Assembly: GCF_901709675.1 (NCBI RefSeq)
Contig: NC_051103.1
Span: forward strand, 5,317,501-5,381,500
Reading direction: 5' to 3'
Source of the DNA: Syngnathus acus
Lineage: Eukaryota; Chordata; Actinopteri; Syngnathiformes; Syngnathidae
Length of the DNA: 64,000 nt
The notes under the pieces are model-generated. The model did no database searches, was not told where the DNA came from, and saw only the letters and a program-made list of their open reading frames with translations. Positions 11,476 through 23,422 of this stretch are shown here, piece by piece. Both the position numbers and the translations under genes were made by a program. How positions within the stretch are numbered: the stretch's first letter is position 1; every line of letters starts with the position of its first letter.

Positions 11476-13180
11476 TTAAAGCATCACCTCCAGCATCACT
11501 CTCAACTGTGGATTGGTCGCCATAGGATGGCTGTCCTGCTTTATTGCATGAGTCTCGTTGCTTGCTGCGTCTGGGCGTGCGGCCTGGAACGTGTCCTCTG
11601 CAAATATTTTTTTTAATGTAGATTCACTTGTAGAGTGGCTTTTTTTTTTTTCATCAAACGTAGTTAATCGATTTTGATTTATTGCACAGCGCTACACAGC
11701 ATTACAAACACCCAGGGATACTACTATATTTATAGTTTAAGCATGTACTTGAAGACATTGCCCACAAGAGGGCAACAGAGTACATCCGCTCACCATCATT
11801 TCACAAGGTTACTACGCAGTCCAGGGTCTGATTATGGGGGGGGGGGCTGTAGTTTGTAAACGTAATACGGCCCTGATCTTACCTTGACCGTTGTCTTTAA
11901 CTTTGACCCTTTGCCTCTTCCGCTTCTTTCCCTGGAACACACACAAACATTTCTAAACTGACCCACTACTGGAGCGTCCCGAGTGACGTCATGTAGACTT
12001 ACATAGTTTTCAGTGCAGGACCAATCGGGATGCTGCTGTGTGTGGATTAGTTTGGCAGCATCGGCGAGCTCATAGTATTTCCTTTGCTGTTTTTTTGTCA
12101 GCGACTTCCACTGCAAATATACGTGAAATCATCCAGTGATGCATTTTAGGAGCTGATGTGGCGCACTCACCATCTGTCCAACCACTTTGTTGACGTTAGC
12201 GCTGTTTCGAATGTTGAGCAGGGCGACAACCTTGGGCCTCTGCTCCTGCCGGAATAGCATGAAGGCGTTTAGGGGCTTCTTGACGTACTTTTCACTTTTT
12301 TTATCCTGTCGGTCTTCACGCTCCCCTCTGGAACAGAACATTTAAATAATAGTATGAGATCTGAATGAAATGCAACATCGAAGTTTTAATCGGAATCATC
12401 GGAATCGAAATATGGTCTTTTCGGTCTTTCTGTAATGAGCAAATATTACCACAAGACGGCGCCAAATACACTGAAAAGTAGACTTACAGCGCTGTGGGGG
12501 ACTTCGGTGGGGCAGCAACACAAGGAAATTGACTTCTTAGTGGCATATTCTTGTTCCTATTTTGATTAAAGACGAATATAGGTTTAATAACCAACATAAT
12601 AAACACATAATGCAGACATTTCAACATGTTCACATACGCATGTCCGATTGTAGGTTGTGTCATCATCATTGCTGGCTCTTCCTCCTGGAGTGAAAAATGT
12701 AGAATTGAGAATACTGACTAGAATTTCATTTTATTATAAGGCCATGTTGACATGTCAGTATGTCTTACCAGTTGATAATCAAAGGGACTTTCATGCCAGT
12801 CATAGGGGAGCGACTAGGGAAGAAGAACAGAGCCAACATAACATGCTTAATTTTGTTCTCATTTTTCAGAGCTCTCTATCAACATTTGATCCCACCAGGC
12901 CCTGGCAACAAGGCAGCATCAAACCAGGACAGCACAGCGGCTCCAAAATGGGAGTCATGGTCATCATCGGAGCGGGAACCTCCAGCATCCTCCCAAGAGG
13001 GAACCAAACACCCGAGCCATCCACCTCGCCTTCTACAGTCCGAAGCTCCGTGTAGATGCTTTCTGCTGGTGGGTCACGGAGCGAAGGAAGATTGGGGGAT
13101 GGCAAGAAGCTGGGCGTGTCACCCATCATGTCCTGATCGCAAAAACTGACCAGCTGGTCTGAGAGATCATCTCGATCCAT
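11476..13180 (-). CDS. Divergent TCF/LEF-like HMG-box transcription factor, 293 aa
   Basis: Exons (read downward): 12896-13180, 12769-12813, 12638-12684, 12488-12556, 12171-12327, 12003-12110, 11883-11931, 11476-11597; sum 882 nt, all phases consistent. Residues about 149-237 form a single HMG box containing KKPLNAFMLF, VNKVVGQMWKSLT, QQRKYYELAD and HPDWSCTENY, followed by a basic tail GKKRKRQRVK. This matches the LEF/TCF box plus tail (KKPLNAFML, KYYELARKE, YPGWSARDNYGKKKKRK) better than SOX or HMGB. The N-terminal 148 residues (MDRDDLSDQLVSFCDQDMM, then Pro/Met-rich) do not show the conserved beta-catenin-binding motif I would expect, and there is no C-clamp. Likely a nuclear DNA-binding factor. 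The first-exon donor (GTGGGA) is weak and was chosen by frame. It is either a fast-evolving TCF/LEF relative or a distinct HMG subfamily. Confidence 0.75.
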
Positions 13181-13891
13181 TGGACCATTGGAAGAAGCCT
13201 GCGGGCAGCAAACTAATGGAAGGCAGTTTCATCAATTTTGACAATCTTGGTCAAGCCACAGCTTGTCAGATGAAATGGCGACTTTAAAAATGTTGAATCT
13301 ATACCGATTTAAATAAAATAGATGCAAATACAGATAAACATTCAATTTTCCGAGTGTAGGTGTTTTTTGTTTTTTTTTTGCTAAGTAATTGACATTATTT
13401 TTTTCATACTTACCCAGAGAAGCTGAGCTGTTAATGAGCTGATTCTAAAAGACTTTGCTAGCACATGCTGAACCAAACCATCTGCTAGTGTCTTTCATCT
13501 CTTTTGGCCTCTCTGTGACATCATCAACAATCACCATGGCAACAACAACAACTTTTTAAAAAAAAACAAAAAAAATTCTAGTTTTAAAGGACCTTCTAAG
13601 GCCGAATATCGACCTGTTACTCAATAAGATCAAAGTTAAGATCATTGAGAGAACAACACAGCGAGGATGATGCCACAGTGGGTAACGTTAGCTTAGCATT
13701 TTGTTATATGACTTTGATGGTTATTTAGCCAACACTGTTCAAGATGTAAAATGTTGCCCCTAAAAAGTAGCAAGAGGAGCACACAAAAGTGTTGCTTTAG
13801 ATCTAAGTTTAATACAAAATTCATTTTCACACAAAACATTTCATAATATATCCAAATACAGTATTCACACAAAAGAAAAGTACAGTTCATC

Positions 13892-16775
13892 TCAGTTTTT
13901 GGTGGCTTTCTTCAATTTGGTCTTGAGCTCTGATATGAATGGATTTCCAAATCTAAAACACAACATGAAACGTAAACAAAACATGCTGCTTTTAAGCTTT
14001 GCGTGAAAAAAAATGAAGTTTTGTATCCACCCTGCTTGTCTCGGTGGCATCCATTTTGGTTTGCGCGGCACCTCGGCTCGTTTGGTGGCATCGGTCTCTG
14101 GCACTGGTTTGATCTCCACTTCCTGTTGGTAGTCGGCATTAACTGAGGAAGTATCAAACAATAACTGGAGGCTGACTACCACTTACCGTCTTTGGTACCT
14201 TTTTGACAACAGGAAAGCCTAAACCGAACCCTAAAAAAAAAAATAATGTGACATTGTTTACCAACTGTGATGACGAGTCGGTTTTGTGATTAGAAGAAAC
14301 CGACCGGGCATCTTGAGTCCGAATCCCAAGCCTCCCAACACATGAACACCGGCGGGGATTTTGGGGATTTCCGGCGGCGCAGTTTCAGGATCCACAGAGG
14401 GTCTCAGAAGAAGGGAGCGGCGATCTTTCGGTGGCCTCGCGCGAGGATTTTTCGCGGCGATTCTTGACCTTTGAGGGGCAAAGTTCAACGCAAAGCTGCC
14501 CACCTGCAATGAAGAATATTTGTATTTACTTTATTAAAATATTATCGACTTATTCGAATGTTACCGGGTCATTTTTGCAAGAATCGTACCTCAGCTTCTT
14601 CACCTTTGGGCTTTTCCGCTTTGTCCGAAGATTGCAAAATCTTCGTCGCCAGTTCCTCCTCGGAATCCATCTTTCGGGTTTCCGACGCATCCGACCTAAG
14701 AACGTCTCCATCGTCGGCCCGCTCGAGCGCTTTCGCCGCTTCCCAGGTAGAAGCCGACTCGCCAAAGGAGCAATCCGAGAAGCCCAACTCGGGCGAAGAT
14801 ATAACCGAGAAGCTTTCCGTGTCGTTCCGCCTGTCCATAGACTCGTCTGATAGCTCGTCTTGTTCAGGGTCAAAGCTCTCGTCCGATGAGGTCGTATCGA
14901 GGATGACTTGGTCCGTGTGGAGTTTTTCATGAGGGAATCCCGCAGTTTCCTTTCTGGTCTCATTGTCGCCTCCGGATGCATTGCACAAGTGCAGAGTTCG
15001 TTCCAGATCAACTCCTTCAATCTCCTCCTGAAGATCTTCCATGTCGCCTTCAAGTGCATTCGATTTCTGCTCTGGGAGTGTGGTGTTTCCAAGGTTCTCC
15101 GCCTCTTCTTGTAATTGTCGGTGAGTCTGCATTTCCTCCGCTTCCAGGAATCCTTGAGTTTTATTTCCATCTGGAGAAGCCTCATTGTTGTGTTCAGGAG
15201 GCTGGTCCTCGCACGCTGGCTCACAGGGCGGATTTTTAAAGGCTTTGCCAATTTCCTGTGACGCCTTGACCTCTACTTCTGCCATGCAATTGTCGTCCGC
15301 CTCTACTTCAGCCGTTATTGCGTCTGACTCTCCGTTGCTGGTGTGTTTTAGGTCAACTGTGTTCATCTCGCTCGTATGAATTTGGACAACTTCTTTGTTG
15401 ATGTCTGTAGACTTTATTCCGGTTTCCGGTAAGTTATCCTCCGTCTTCTCATATCCTTCAGGCAGTGGTTCAGTCTTGAGCTGATCTTCCGTACCGGCCC
15501 GAGGAGGCAGCGATTTATTCAACTGACACGCTCCCATGTCAGATTGATCCTCACGGACGCCACCAGAAACATTTTGATCATCACTTTTGGATTCTTGGAC
15601 TGGCTCATTATTGATGTTAGAAGGTTCTGGGCTAAGGAATCTGCTGACAGCTCCAACTAGATAGTACTGACAAACAGGCACAAAGAAAAAACAAATTAAT
15701 GACCTCATTCATTTCCTGCTTATTCATCCTGATACCTGATTTGTTAATGCAGTCTTATTTTAAAAATCTAAAAAAAATAAATAAATAAAAAAAGAGTTTG
15801 AGGATAAATATACATTTTTAGAGCGGTCAATTACTCTCGGTGCCTAAGCTCTTTCAAATGACTATCCAATATTTTATATTTTTAATCTTAGAAAGACAAA
15901 AATGACCCAATAGAATTTTTTTTTTTTTTTTTACACAATTGAGATTTTTCAATGTGTTGGTTTTACAGTGACGTCATAATGACATAATTGCTTCTCCGTT
16001 AAAGAGCTCACCTTTGGCCTTGCGGAAACGGTCCCGTAATTCAGAACCGACAAGTGTTTGTCACATATATTGGACATTTGCAAAGGAAAAAAATGAACTA
16101 CAAAAAAAAAAAAACAAGCTACGGCAAAGCGGTAGAAAAAGAAAAGTGTGCATGCGTTTATTTTTCTGCACACACTGACGCAAAGGATGACGCTCAGCAG
16201 CTGCGCCAACCACTGTGACGCACATATGACACAAACACACGCAAAGAGAGACGAAGGGCCGAAGCTACAAATAAGCAAATCAAAGTAGAGTGTAACTGAC
16301 AGTAGCAAGCGTTTTACTAGCTCGGTAACTCCGAATCTTATTTTGGTACTTCTTGTTATGGCGGAAGTTGCGTTGGAAGTGGTTCGAAGGAAAAAACGGC
16401 GGGCTTGACTATAAACTGACGACACAACACAAAATTAAGGTTTATAATGAACGTTGCATTAAGATTAAAAGAAAATTTGATGTGTGTACATACGCAAGCT
16501 CGTGATATGTTTTGCATAATTTATAACACTTTATTTTTATGAAGTTAAATCCTAAAAATCCTAAAATTATTTTTTTTGTTTTTATTTTCGCGTTCTTACA
16601 GCGTTTATTATTTATTCATGTTAGAGCAATAATAATAAAAAAAATCTTACATCATCAATAAAAAGGTTTTCATCCTTTGAACCAACCCGAAAGTAATGCA
16701 AATATACAAACGAGAAATCATCGTGGTACTCACCATAACATTCCACAGCGTCCCCTCGACTCTGGCTGCATCCAT
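13892..16775 (-). CDS. apobr: Apolipoprotein B receptor-like acidic protein (tentative)
   Basis: Exons (read downward): 16734-16775 (MDAARVEGTLWNVM), 14590-15666 (359 codons), 14305-14503, about 14180-14230, 14031-14142, 13892-13952; about 513 aa. The N-terminus carries a short amphipathic/hydrophobic segment (LWNVMYYLVGAVSRFLS). A long Glu/Asp-rich middle follows, then a basic stretch (PQRSRIAAKNPRARPPKDRRS), a Gly/Phe segment (GLGFGLKMPG) and the C-terminus KPKWMPPRQAGFGNPFISELKTKLKK. Human APOBR has the same plan: hydrophobic N-terminus, acidic repeats, Arg/Ser-rich segment and a short C-terminal GFG...ELQ.RL motif. APOBR also lies near EIF3C on 16p11.2. The assignment rests on this layout and synteny, not on strong identity. 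The donor near 14180-14187 is uncertain. Confidence 0.6.
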
Positions 16776-17099
16776 AGCCTAAAATGACACTTTGCAAGCG
16801 AATTTAAACTTTTTTCTTCTTCCAATGAGTCGTAATAAAAGCACAAATATTCTCCTGCCTGGCCAAAAGTTCGCATCCGTATCAAGCGGCGACAAAATGT
16901 TTGTTCCCCTCAGCATGGGTTCCTCATAATACAAACTCTTCCGGTCAATGAGGCGCATGATTAAGTACAGCTGAATATTATTGAAATGTATTCTCCATCA
17001 ATCGCCAATCAATTCTTTTTTTTATACAAGAATGAACCATTTAAAAGTGAATTGAAAAACTCTTATTTATTTCAAAGACGTCATAGGTATTTTAATTGG

Positions 17100-17180
17100 C
17101 TGTTTGGCATGACATTGGTATCAAACTCAAGGCTTGCGGTCCAGAGCAACCCTTCAAAGGCATTTCATATGGCCCAATAA
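17100..17180. mobile_element. Degraded hAT-like MITE fragment
   Basis: Contains TATCAAACTCAAGGC...CGGTCC...ATGGCCC, a worn version of the terminal segment TGTCAAACTCAAGGCCCGGGGGCC found again at 23860 and 63540. It lies upstream of the apobr-like gene. Confidence 0.4.
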
Positions 17181-17796
17181 AAGTTTAAAAAAACATTTTA
17201 ATCTAGCTTTCAAAAAATTGGTATTAAGTGCACTAAATTTGTAGGAATAATAGTAAAGAATAAATATATAGGATATATAAGATTTACAAAAGATATAAGT
17301 TTCTAGGGCGTACCTAATGTAGTGGCCAGTGAGATTATTTTGAGCAAACCTTGTGTGTAACTATCTCCATTGCACAGCCATCCTTTGGGCAAGAGGAACT
17401 AAAACAACTTCCTGTATGCGGCGGTAATGTGGTAAGATAAAGTTTCATTTGATACGGGAAGTAGCTCATTGGCCGCATCAGTTCTGCATGGTGACTCATT
17501 TCCATTTCTTGTCAAACACAACAAAAACAATCATACTTATTTCCACCCCAAACTGAGGTCAGATTTTATTTGCTGAATTTGATAGTAATTCATATCGTGG
17601 GATTTGGTAAAATATATTTGTACAAAAATAAGAACATTTACAAATAATCAAGCAGCTGGAAGAAACATCATAATAAATAAAATACCTAAACTACTGGAAG
17701 TAAAATTTGTCTCAATGACAAATACAAAAACTGGACACAAACTATTACCTAGTAAAAAGTGGCACAGGAAAATGTTTTTTGTAACTGTGAGGATGT

Positions 17797-20700
17797 TCAC
17801 ATGGAAGATATTTCCTCATTGGGCTCTGAAAGGCAGGATGATGTAAAAAAATATATTATTTTATTTATTGAGGGGGTAAAAAAATGTATAGCTCTAAAAT
17901 GATCCTGCTGAGTTGTCTTACCTGTCCAGCTTCTGTAAACGGGCATTTTGAGTGCGGGGTGTGTGAGCTCCACAATAACTCTCAACCGAGCTCTCTCGCC
18001 TCCCTTGCTCCCGTCCGTCAAATTAACTCTATTGATGTGTAACGCTGCCGAGTCTTCCTCTCTTTCATCATCATCAACGTCGTCATCGCTGGCCTCCTCT
18101 CCATCTGACGACTTGGTTTCTTCGTATTTTTCCTCGTCGTTATTGTTCTCCCCGTCCGCTTTCTCGTCGATGTACGCTATCCCGTCGGTGTCCGGGTATG
18201 TGACAGCTGCTTTGGTTTCTGGAATGGGAACATGAAGGTATCACAGTACTGAACTCTGCACAAATTTAATCGGATAGATGGAAAAATAATTACTTATTTT
18301 CCTCCATTTGTCACTTTGACCGGGGACTTGTGTGGACCTCTCGAGGGCGCACACACTTTTCAGCTCCCTCTGCCCGTCATCACCTATCTCCTCCGTCTCA
18401 TTAGAATCGAGGGGTGAGAGGGTGGTCCCGCCGGCTGTCCACAGTAACTTGACCTTGGGGTGACCCCCTTTCAACAGGAGAGAGAATACGCCCACTCCCT
18501 CGCTGCTCCAACATACCGAAATGGATGAAGGGATGCTGGGAGCAACTGAGCGTGTGACACAAAATGCTAAAGTCAATCAAAAGCTTTGTAGTGGAAAAAA
18601 GTTTGAGAGGGACAAACTGAAAATCTGTGTAGGTATGCCACAAGGGTGTATTTTAAGACCACTGTCATTTTTCTAGGCTATAATAGCATGGCTCTGAATA
18701 TCCAAAAATGTAAGCCTGAGAATAAAAAAATGCTATAAAATAGAATAATCTTTCGTATAATCGGAATATACTTTTTGAAATTGTTGGTTTTGTAATTCAT
18801 ACTTCATGTCTACACTCTGTATTGTGTCGAATTGCTGGTAACCAGAACATCATCGGCCCTCCTTGAATAAATAAAAGTACAAAGGAAGCGTGTGATTCAT
18901 TCTCACCAATGTCAACATTTCTCCAAAGCCTCTCAATGGGTTCTTGTAGGGAAATATGCTCGACTCGGCATTTAATCCCTCCCCCTCGCTGTCGTTTCTC
19001 ACGGTTGTTGGCTGTCCTCAAAGTAGCCGTGGTCCTGTAGAGTCTGGGCTGAATCTCCACGGGGCCCCACATCTCCGAGCCCTCCAGCACTTCGTCCTCG
19101 CTGTCGTCTTGCTCGCCCCCTCTCACCTTCAACCACGTGACCGTAACGTCGGGCGGGTAGAAATCGGTGATCTCGCACCCCAGGGTCAGCATCTGGTCCG
19201 GTGCCGAGGAGGCGGACGAGATGTCGGACACGCGTGGCTGCTTGATGAAGCCTGCGCAAAATAAATCGGGATGTGTTTGTTCGTATTTACACTCGACAGC
19301 ACACTGGGTGGCCTCTCTGACCTCTGGTCTCCCGAGTGACCGGCTGCTTGAGGGCGATGTGATGGACGCTGACCCACACTCTAGTTCCTCCCTGCTCCAT
19401 CTCAGCTCGCGGCAGTTTGCACTGACTGGAGGCCGTAAAGAAGCCCTCGGAATTGGGTCGAGGGGAGGTTGAGGCCTTTGAAGCCACCGGGCTCAGCTCT
19501 CCCCCCTGGCAGAACCAGCGAAAGGTGATGACGTCCGGGTGAAAGTGGGACGCTCGCACGGTCATGCTGACGACCCCTGCGAAACAAAAATCCCCTTTAA
19601 AAATCAGTTGCTTGGCTCCAATGAATCCATTTTGTTTAACGTCTGCCTCACCCGGGTTGTTTCGCGTTTCTGCCAGCTGGATTTCGGAAACCTCTGGTGC
19701 AGCTGAAATAAAAAAAAATGATTGGGAGTGGACTGTATTTGCATCGCTCATTAAGAAACTCCTTACATAGAACGGTGAACCTCTCGGAGACTCTCTCCAT
19801 CACAATTTTGTCTTTGCCCGCGTAGGCCACCTGACACTTAAACACGGCTCCCTTGTGGATGGAGATCTGCGGGATGAAGGTCAGCGACGAGACGAGCTGC
19901 TGGACTCCACTCGCTGTTGAGTACAGCGGGCCTTGGGAATGCAACTTGTAGTAACCCGTCTCTCCTCTAGAGGGCAGCAGAGGACCTTTCTCCGGCGCTG
20001 GGGAAGTGAGAGTTAGGCCGTAGGGCAGATGGATGGTCGTTAGGGGGTTATAGAGGCAGTTAAAGTTTGCTCTGGAGCTCCCGACTGTTGGACATTGTTA
20101 GCAGAATGGAGGTGGATAGCAAGAAAGCATATGTTGGTCAATGAATGTTGTTCTCAGTTCTCCTGATGTGACTTCGCTACCTGTGAGGGAGGTGTCGGAG
20201 ATCGGGGTGTCGTTGAGGAACCAGGTGGTCTGGACCCGCTCCACCCTCCTGCCTTCGATGCTCACGCTCACCCTGCCCTTTTGACCCACGATGATGCGAG
20301 GGGGGAGGATGATGCCCGACACGGCAAGCGACTTTTGCTTCTCTGAAATGGGAGACGTGACATACGTCAGTTTCGAAAACGTTTCCTGGACATGATCTTT
20401 GACATCTATAGCCAGCGATTGAGGCCTGCCTCACCATCTCTTCGCCTCCAAGAAAAGCCAAAGCACAAGAGGAAGACAAGCACCAGGGAGATACACATCA
20501 GTGCCACGGATGCCTTCGCAGATTTAGTGAGCACTGGTTCCTTATCTAAAGAAGAAGACAAAGAAAAATTCTCACAGTGCTTCAGGTGTCAAGTGATAAA
20601 ACTACGATTTGATGATAAGGTCAGTCCGTTGCGGATGTGAGATGAGTGACTTACAGATATGACTGCATAAAGAATGTTTAGTGTGAAAGGCTATGCAAAA

Positions 20701-23422
20701 GAACCATGTGAAGAATCCTATGTGCCCCTCCCACCCCCACCCTTGCCCATCAAGGTGTTTACTATTCTGTCAATCCAACCTTGAGGATCCAGTTCTTCCA
20801 GGTATGCTGCAGCCCGGGCCGAATTCATCACTCCGGGCTGATTGACGGCGCATTCCACTTCCCCCCCCCTCCACCGCTGCTCTTGGCTCAGCGTGAAGTA
20901 GCGGGTGGTTCTGAAGGTCCCATCCGGATTCTGCTCGGTGTCAGGCGGATCGGGGAGGACTGTGCCGTTTTGTAGCCAGGAGACGGACATCTCCTCCGGG
21001 TAGTAGCTCTCCATGTTGCAGGAGAGGGTTAGAGGACTGTTGGAGGAAGGCGAGGGGACTGCTGAGAGTCTGATGGTGGGGGAGTCTTGTGGGGGGGGGG
21101 CACAAATGAAGTCATTAGTGAGGGGAATTAAAAGAGGAAATTAAATACTCGAGGTACACTTAAACTGTCAAATAGTTGGAGGCTGCTTAAAACTGTTCGG
21201 GCAACGACAAAGCGCTCGAAAGTGGCCATACTGGCCATGCTGGCTTTTCTAATATATGTATGGCTCCAGCGTTTGCGTCAAGCATGATCGGTATTTCCCG
21301 TAAGAGGTGTGAAACGGAAACAACAATGGAAAGCAAGAAAAACACTCACACCTAGCTGGAATCATAACAGCGACCTTGTCTGACCTTCTGTGTAAAGAGC
21401 GCTAATCGGAATTTGTGGCTTATGTAAAAAAGTGGTAGAGTCTGTTCCTAAAAGTTCATTCTTATAAAAAAATAAAAATATTCCTGATAGTGCCTTATCC
21501 TGAATTGTTAAAAAAATACCTCTCATGTAAAGTCCGATGGAACTAATTTCGAATGCACTCACAAGTGATGTTGAGAAGAAAATGGAGCTCTTGGTCGACG
21601 CCATTGTGGCTCACTTTACAGCCGAAAGTCGTGTTCTGGTCCCATCGAGTTGGGTAGTAGGTGAGGTTGGCAACTGCTCTGTAGAAGCCATCGGGGGTCT
21701 TCTCACCGTCGAGCTGCTCGGCGGGCTGAATGACTTGGCCGTCTCTGGTCCAGGTGAACGTTACAGGTGGAGGGTAGAAGCCATCTGCGCGGCATTCCAG
21801 TTGGCCCTCTGCCCCCAACGCCAGCCACTGGTGAGGAGGCACTGACACAGATGGGGGAGCTAGCAGAAACATTTGGATGAGTCAGCAAAAACATCACACT
21901 TGGTTATGGTTTGACTCATTTGTTTTGTAATCAGCCATTACTCGCCAGCAATTCCTGCAACTCCTTCACTATAGTCCCTGACCACTTTTCTTCTCATCTA
22001 TCAAATAAAAAAATGCCACCAACATACCAAAGACGCTGAGTGTAACCGTGCTTGAGTCCAGTATGGTGGAGTTATAGCGGACCGTGCATTCATACACGCC
22101 CTGCAGGCTCAGGCCGACACGCAGGACGCTCACTGAAAAATCTCCGCTGAGGAAACGGCCCGGGGTCCAAAAGAAGTTGTCATCAATCCACGCCGTGGCG
22201 TTCTTGAAAGAGGCCACGACTGAGCCGTTACGGACCCAGTTGACTTCTATCGACGCTTCATCCACTTTGTCCAACTTCAGGGCCACGTTGCAAGGGAGGC
22301 TGGCATTTGTATTCGCTTCGGCTTGGATGTCAGCAGAGGACACTGTTCAAAGACAAAAATATGTCAATATAAGGAGGAAAAGACCTGAATGCAAAAAAAG
22401 AAAACATTTCAAGAGAGCGTGTTAGTCACACACCAATTCCCTTGAATTTCCGAGTTCTTTCTTTTGATCCTGGCTTCGCTCATTCTTGAGTGAATAAAAA
22501 GCCGTTCAGTCAACTCTTGGCGGCGATGAGCTTAATTAGTAACCAGCACAATAAATACTTGTCGGCAAACATAAAAGCCTGCAATGGAAAAGTTTCTCCC
22601 TCCCGTGAGCTAATTGTTTGCCAATAACAAGCAAGTGACAGCTGACGAATGACATTTTCATAAAAGCCCGTGCTTGCCGACAAATATTTAACGCAACAAT
22701 CAGTGTGAGTTTTTGATGACTCATGAAACAATTTTTTTTCCTGATGAAGGGATAATTATATTCTAGTGAAGACATATCAGAACAATCAGTATAATAAACT
22801 GTACAGTGTTACCTTGTGCAACGGTATGTCGAGAGAAAAGTTCAGTTCTTTCTCCGAGCTGTTCAGTGCAGTAATGCAATCCATTTAGCTTCATGCTAAT
22901 AAACAATGCAAAACGCCACCAACGGGCTAATGAATAGCATCGGTCATAATGGAAAACACGTTCGGTGCAGCAACACATGAAGACAACAATAAACAATATG
23001 CAAAGGTGCTTTATCCTTTGTAAACATTAGGCATACCCACATCTGAAAAAAAACATTTCAAAATTTAAAATACATTTTGAAGCTTACAAGCTTAAGGGAT
23101 ATTTTGTTCCTCATTTAACCGTTTCAAGACTGACAGTTCAACATTAAGCATCAAGCACAACAAAGACCAACCCAATCAATCGTCCAAAACAATCCAATCG
23201 TGATGCTGCCTTCCAACTGCAAGTGAAACCTGATCAGGATATCATTATAATTATAGCCAATGAAAAAAAAAAAACTGGCACCTGAACCTGAACCCATCAA
23301 CAGAGTCCAGTGCCACACACAAAAAAAAAGCAACAACAAAGCGGCCTCTGTGCGAGGGCACAATACTCACCGTTGTTTATGAGGTGCAACAAGACCACAT
23401 AGACGAGGACTTTAAACTGCAT
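17797..23422 (-). CDS. Ig-superfamily membrane protein with Ig-like modules on both sides of the membrane span
   Basis: Thirteen exons (read downward): 23371-23422, 22028-22342, 21563-21859, 20780-21085, 20435-20545, 20181-20342, 19767-19997, 19652-19702, 19322-19576, 18907-19251, 18294-18545, 17922-18218, 17797-17825; 2703 nt, 900 aa, every intron phase 1. Residues 1-17 are a signal peptide (MQFKVLVYVVLLHLINN). Residues 18-122 are a V-type domain, 123-221 and 222-323 are C1-type domains (LECRADGFYPP, LSCNMESYYPEE), and 324-360 hold a membrane span (ASVALMCISLVLVFLLC) then WRRRD. Further modules follow: 361-491 V-like, 492-593 C1-like, 594-708 C1-like with both cysteines (LGCEITDFYPPDVTVTW, IKCRVEHISLQEP), 709-891 C1-like with an acidic insert, and a short tail EPNEEISSM. 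The C1 domains resemble tapasin/MHC-type folds. I cannot name the gene. It is probably a type I surface receptor with an unusual cytosolic part. Confidence 0.8.

Noticed and set aside
13495-13560. RFX/X-box-like motif (CACCATGGCAAC) upstream of the HMG-box gene
   Set aside because: Only one good half-site; too weak to annotate as a ciliary promoter element.
13912-14157. Alternative reading frame of the apobr-like exon (MILPQLMPTTNRKW...)
   Set aside because: It disrupts the Lys/Pro-rich conserved-looking end and uses a frame that runs into unrelated residues; the other frame splices cleanly into GFGNPFISELKTKL.
17797-20342. Second, independent gene starting after the membrane exon of the Ig locus
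   Set aside because: The intron is 92 bases, phases are uniform, and exon 6 has no suitable initiating Met or signal peptide. Kept as one gene, with the test stated in the findings.
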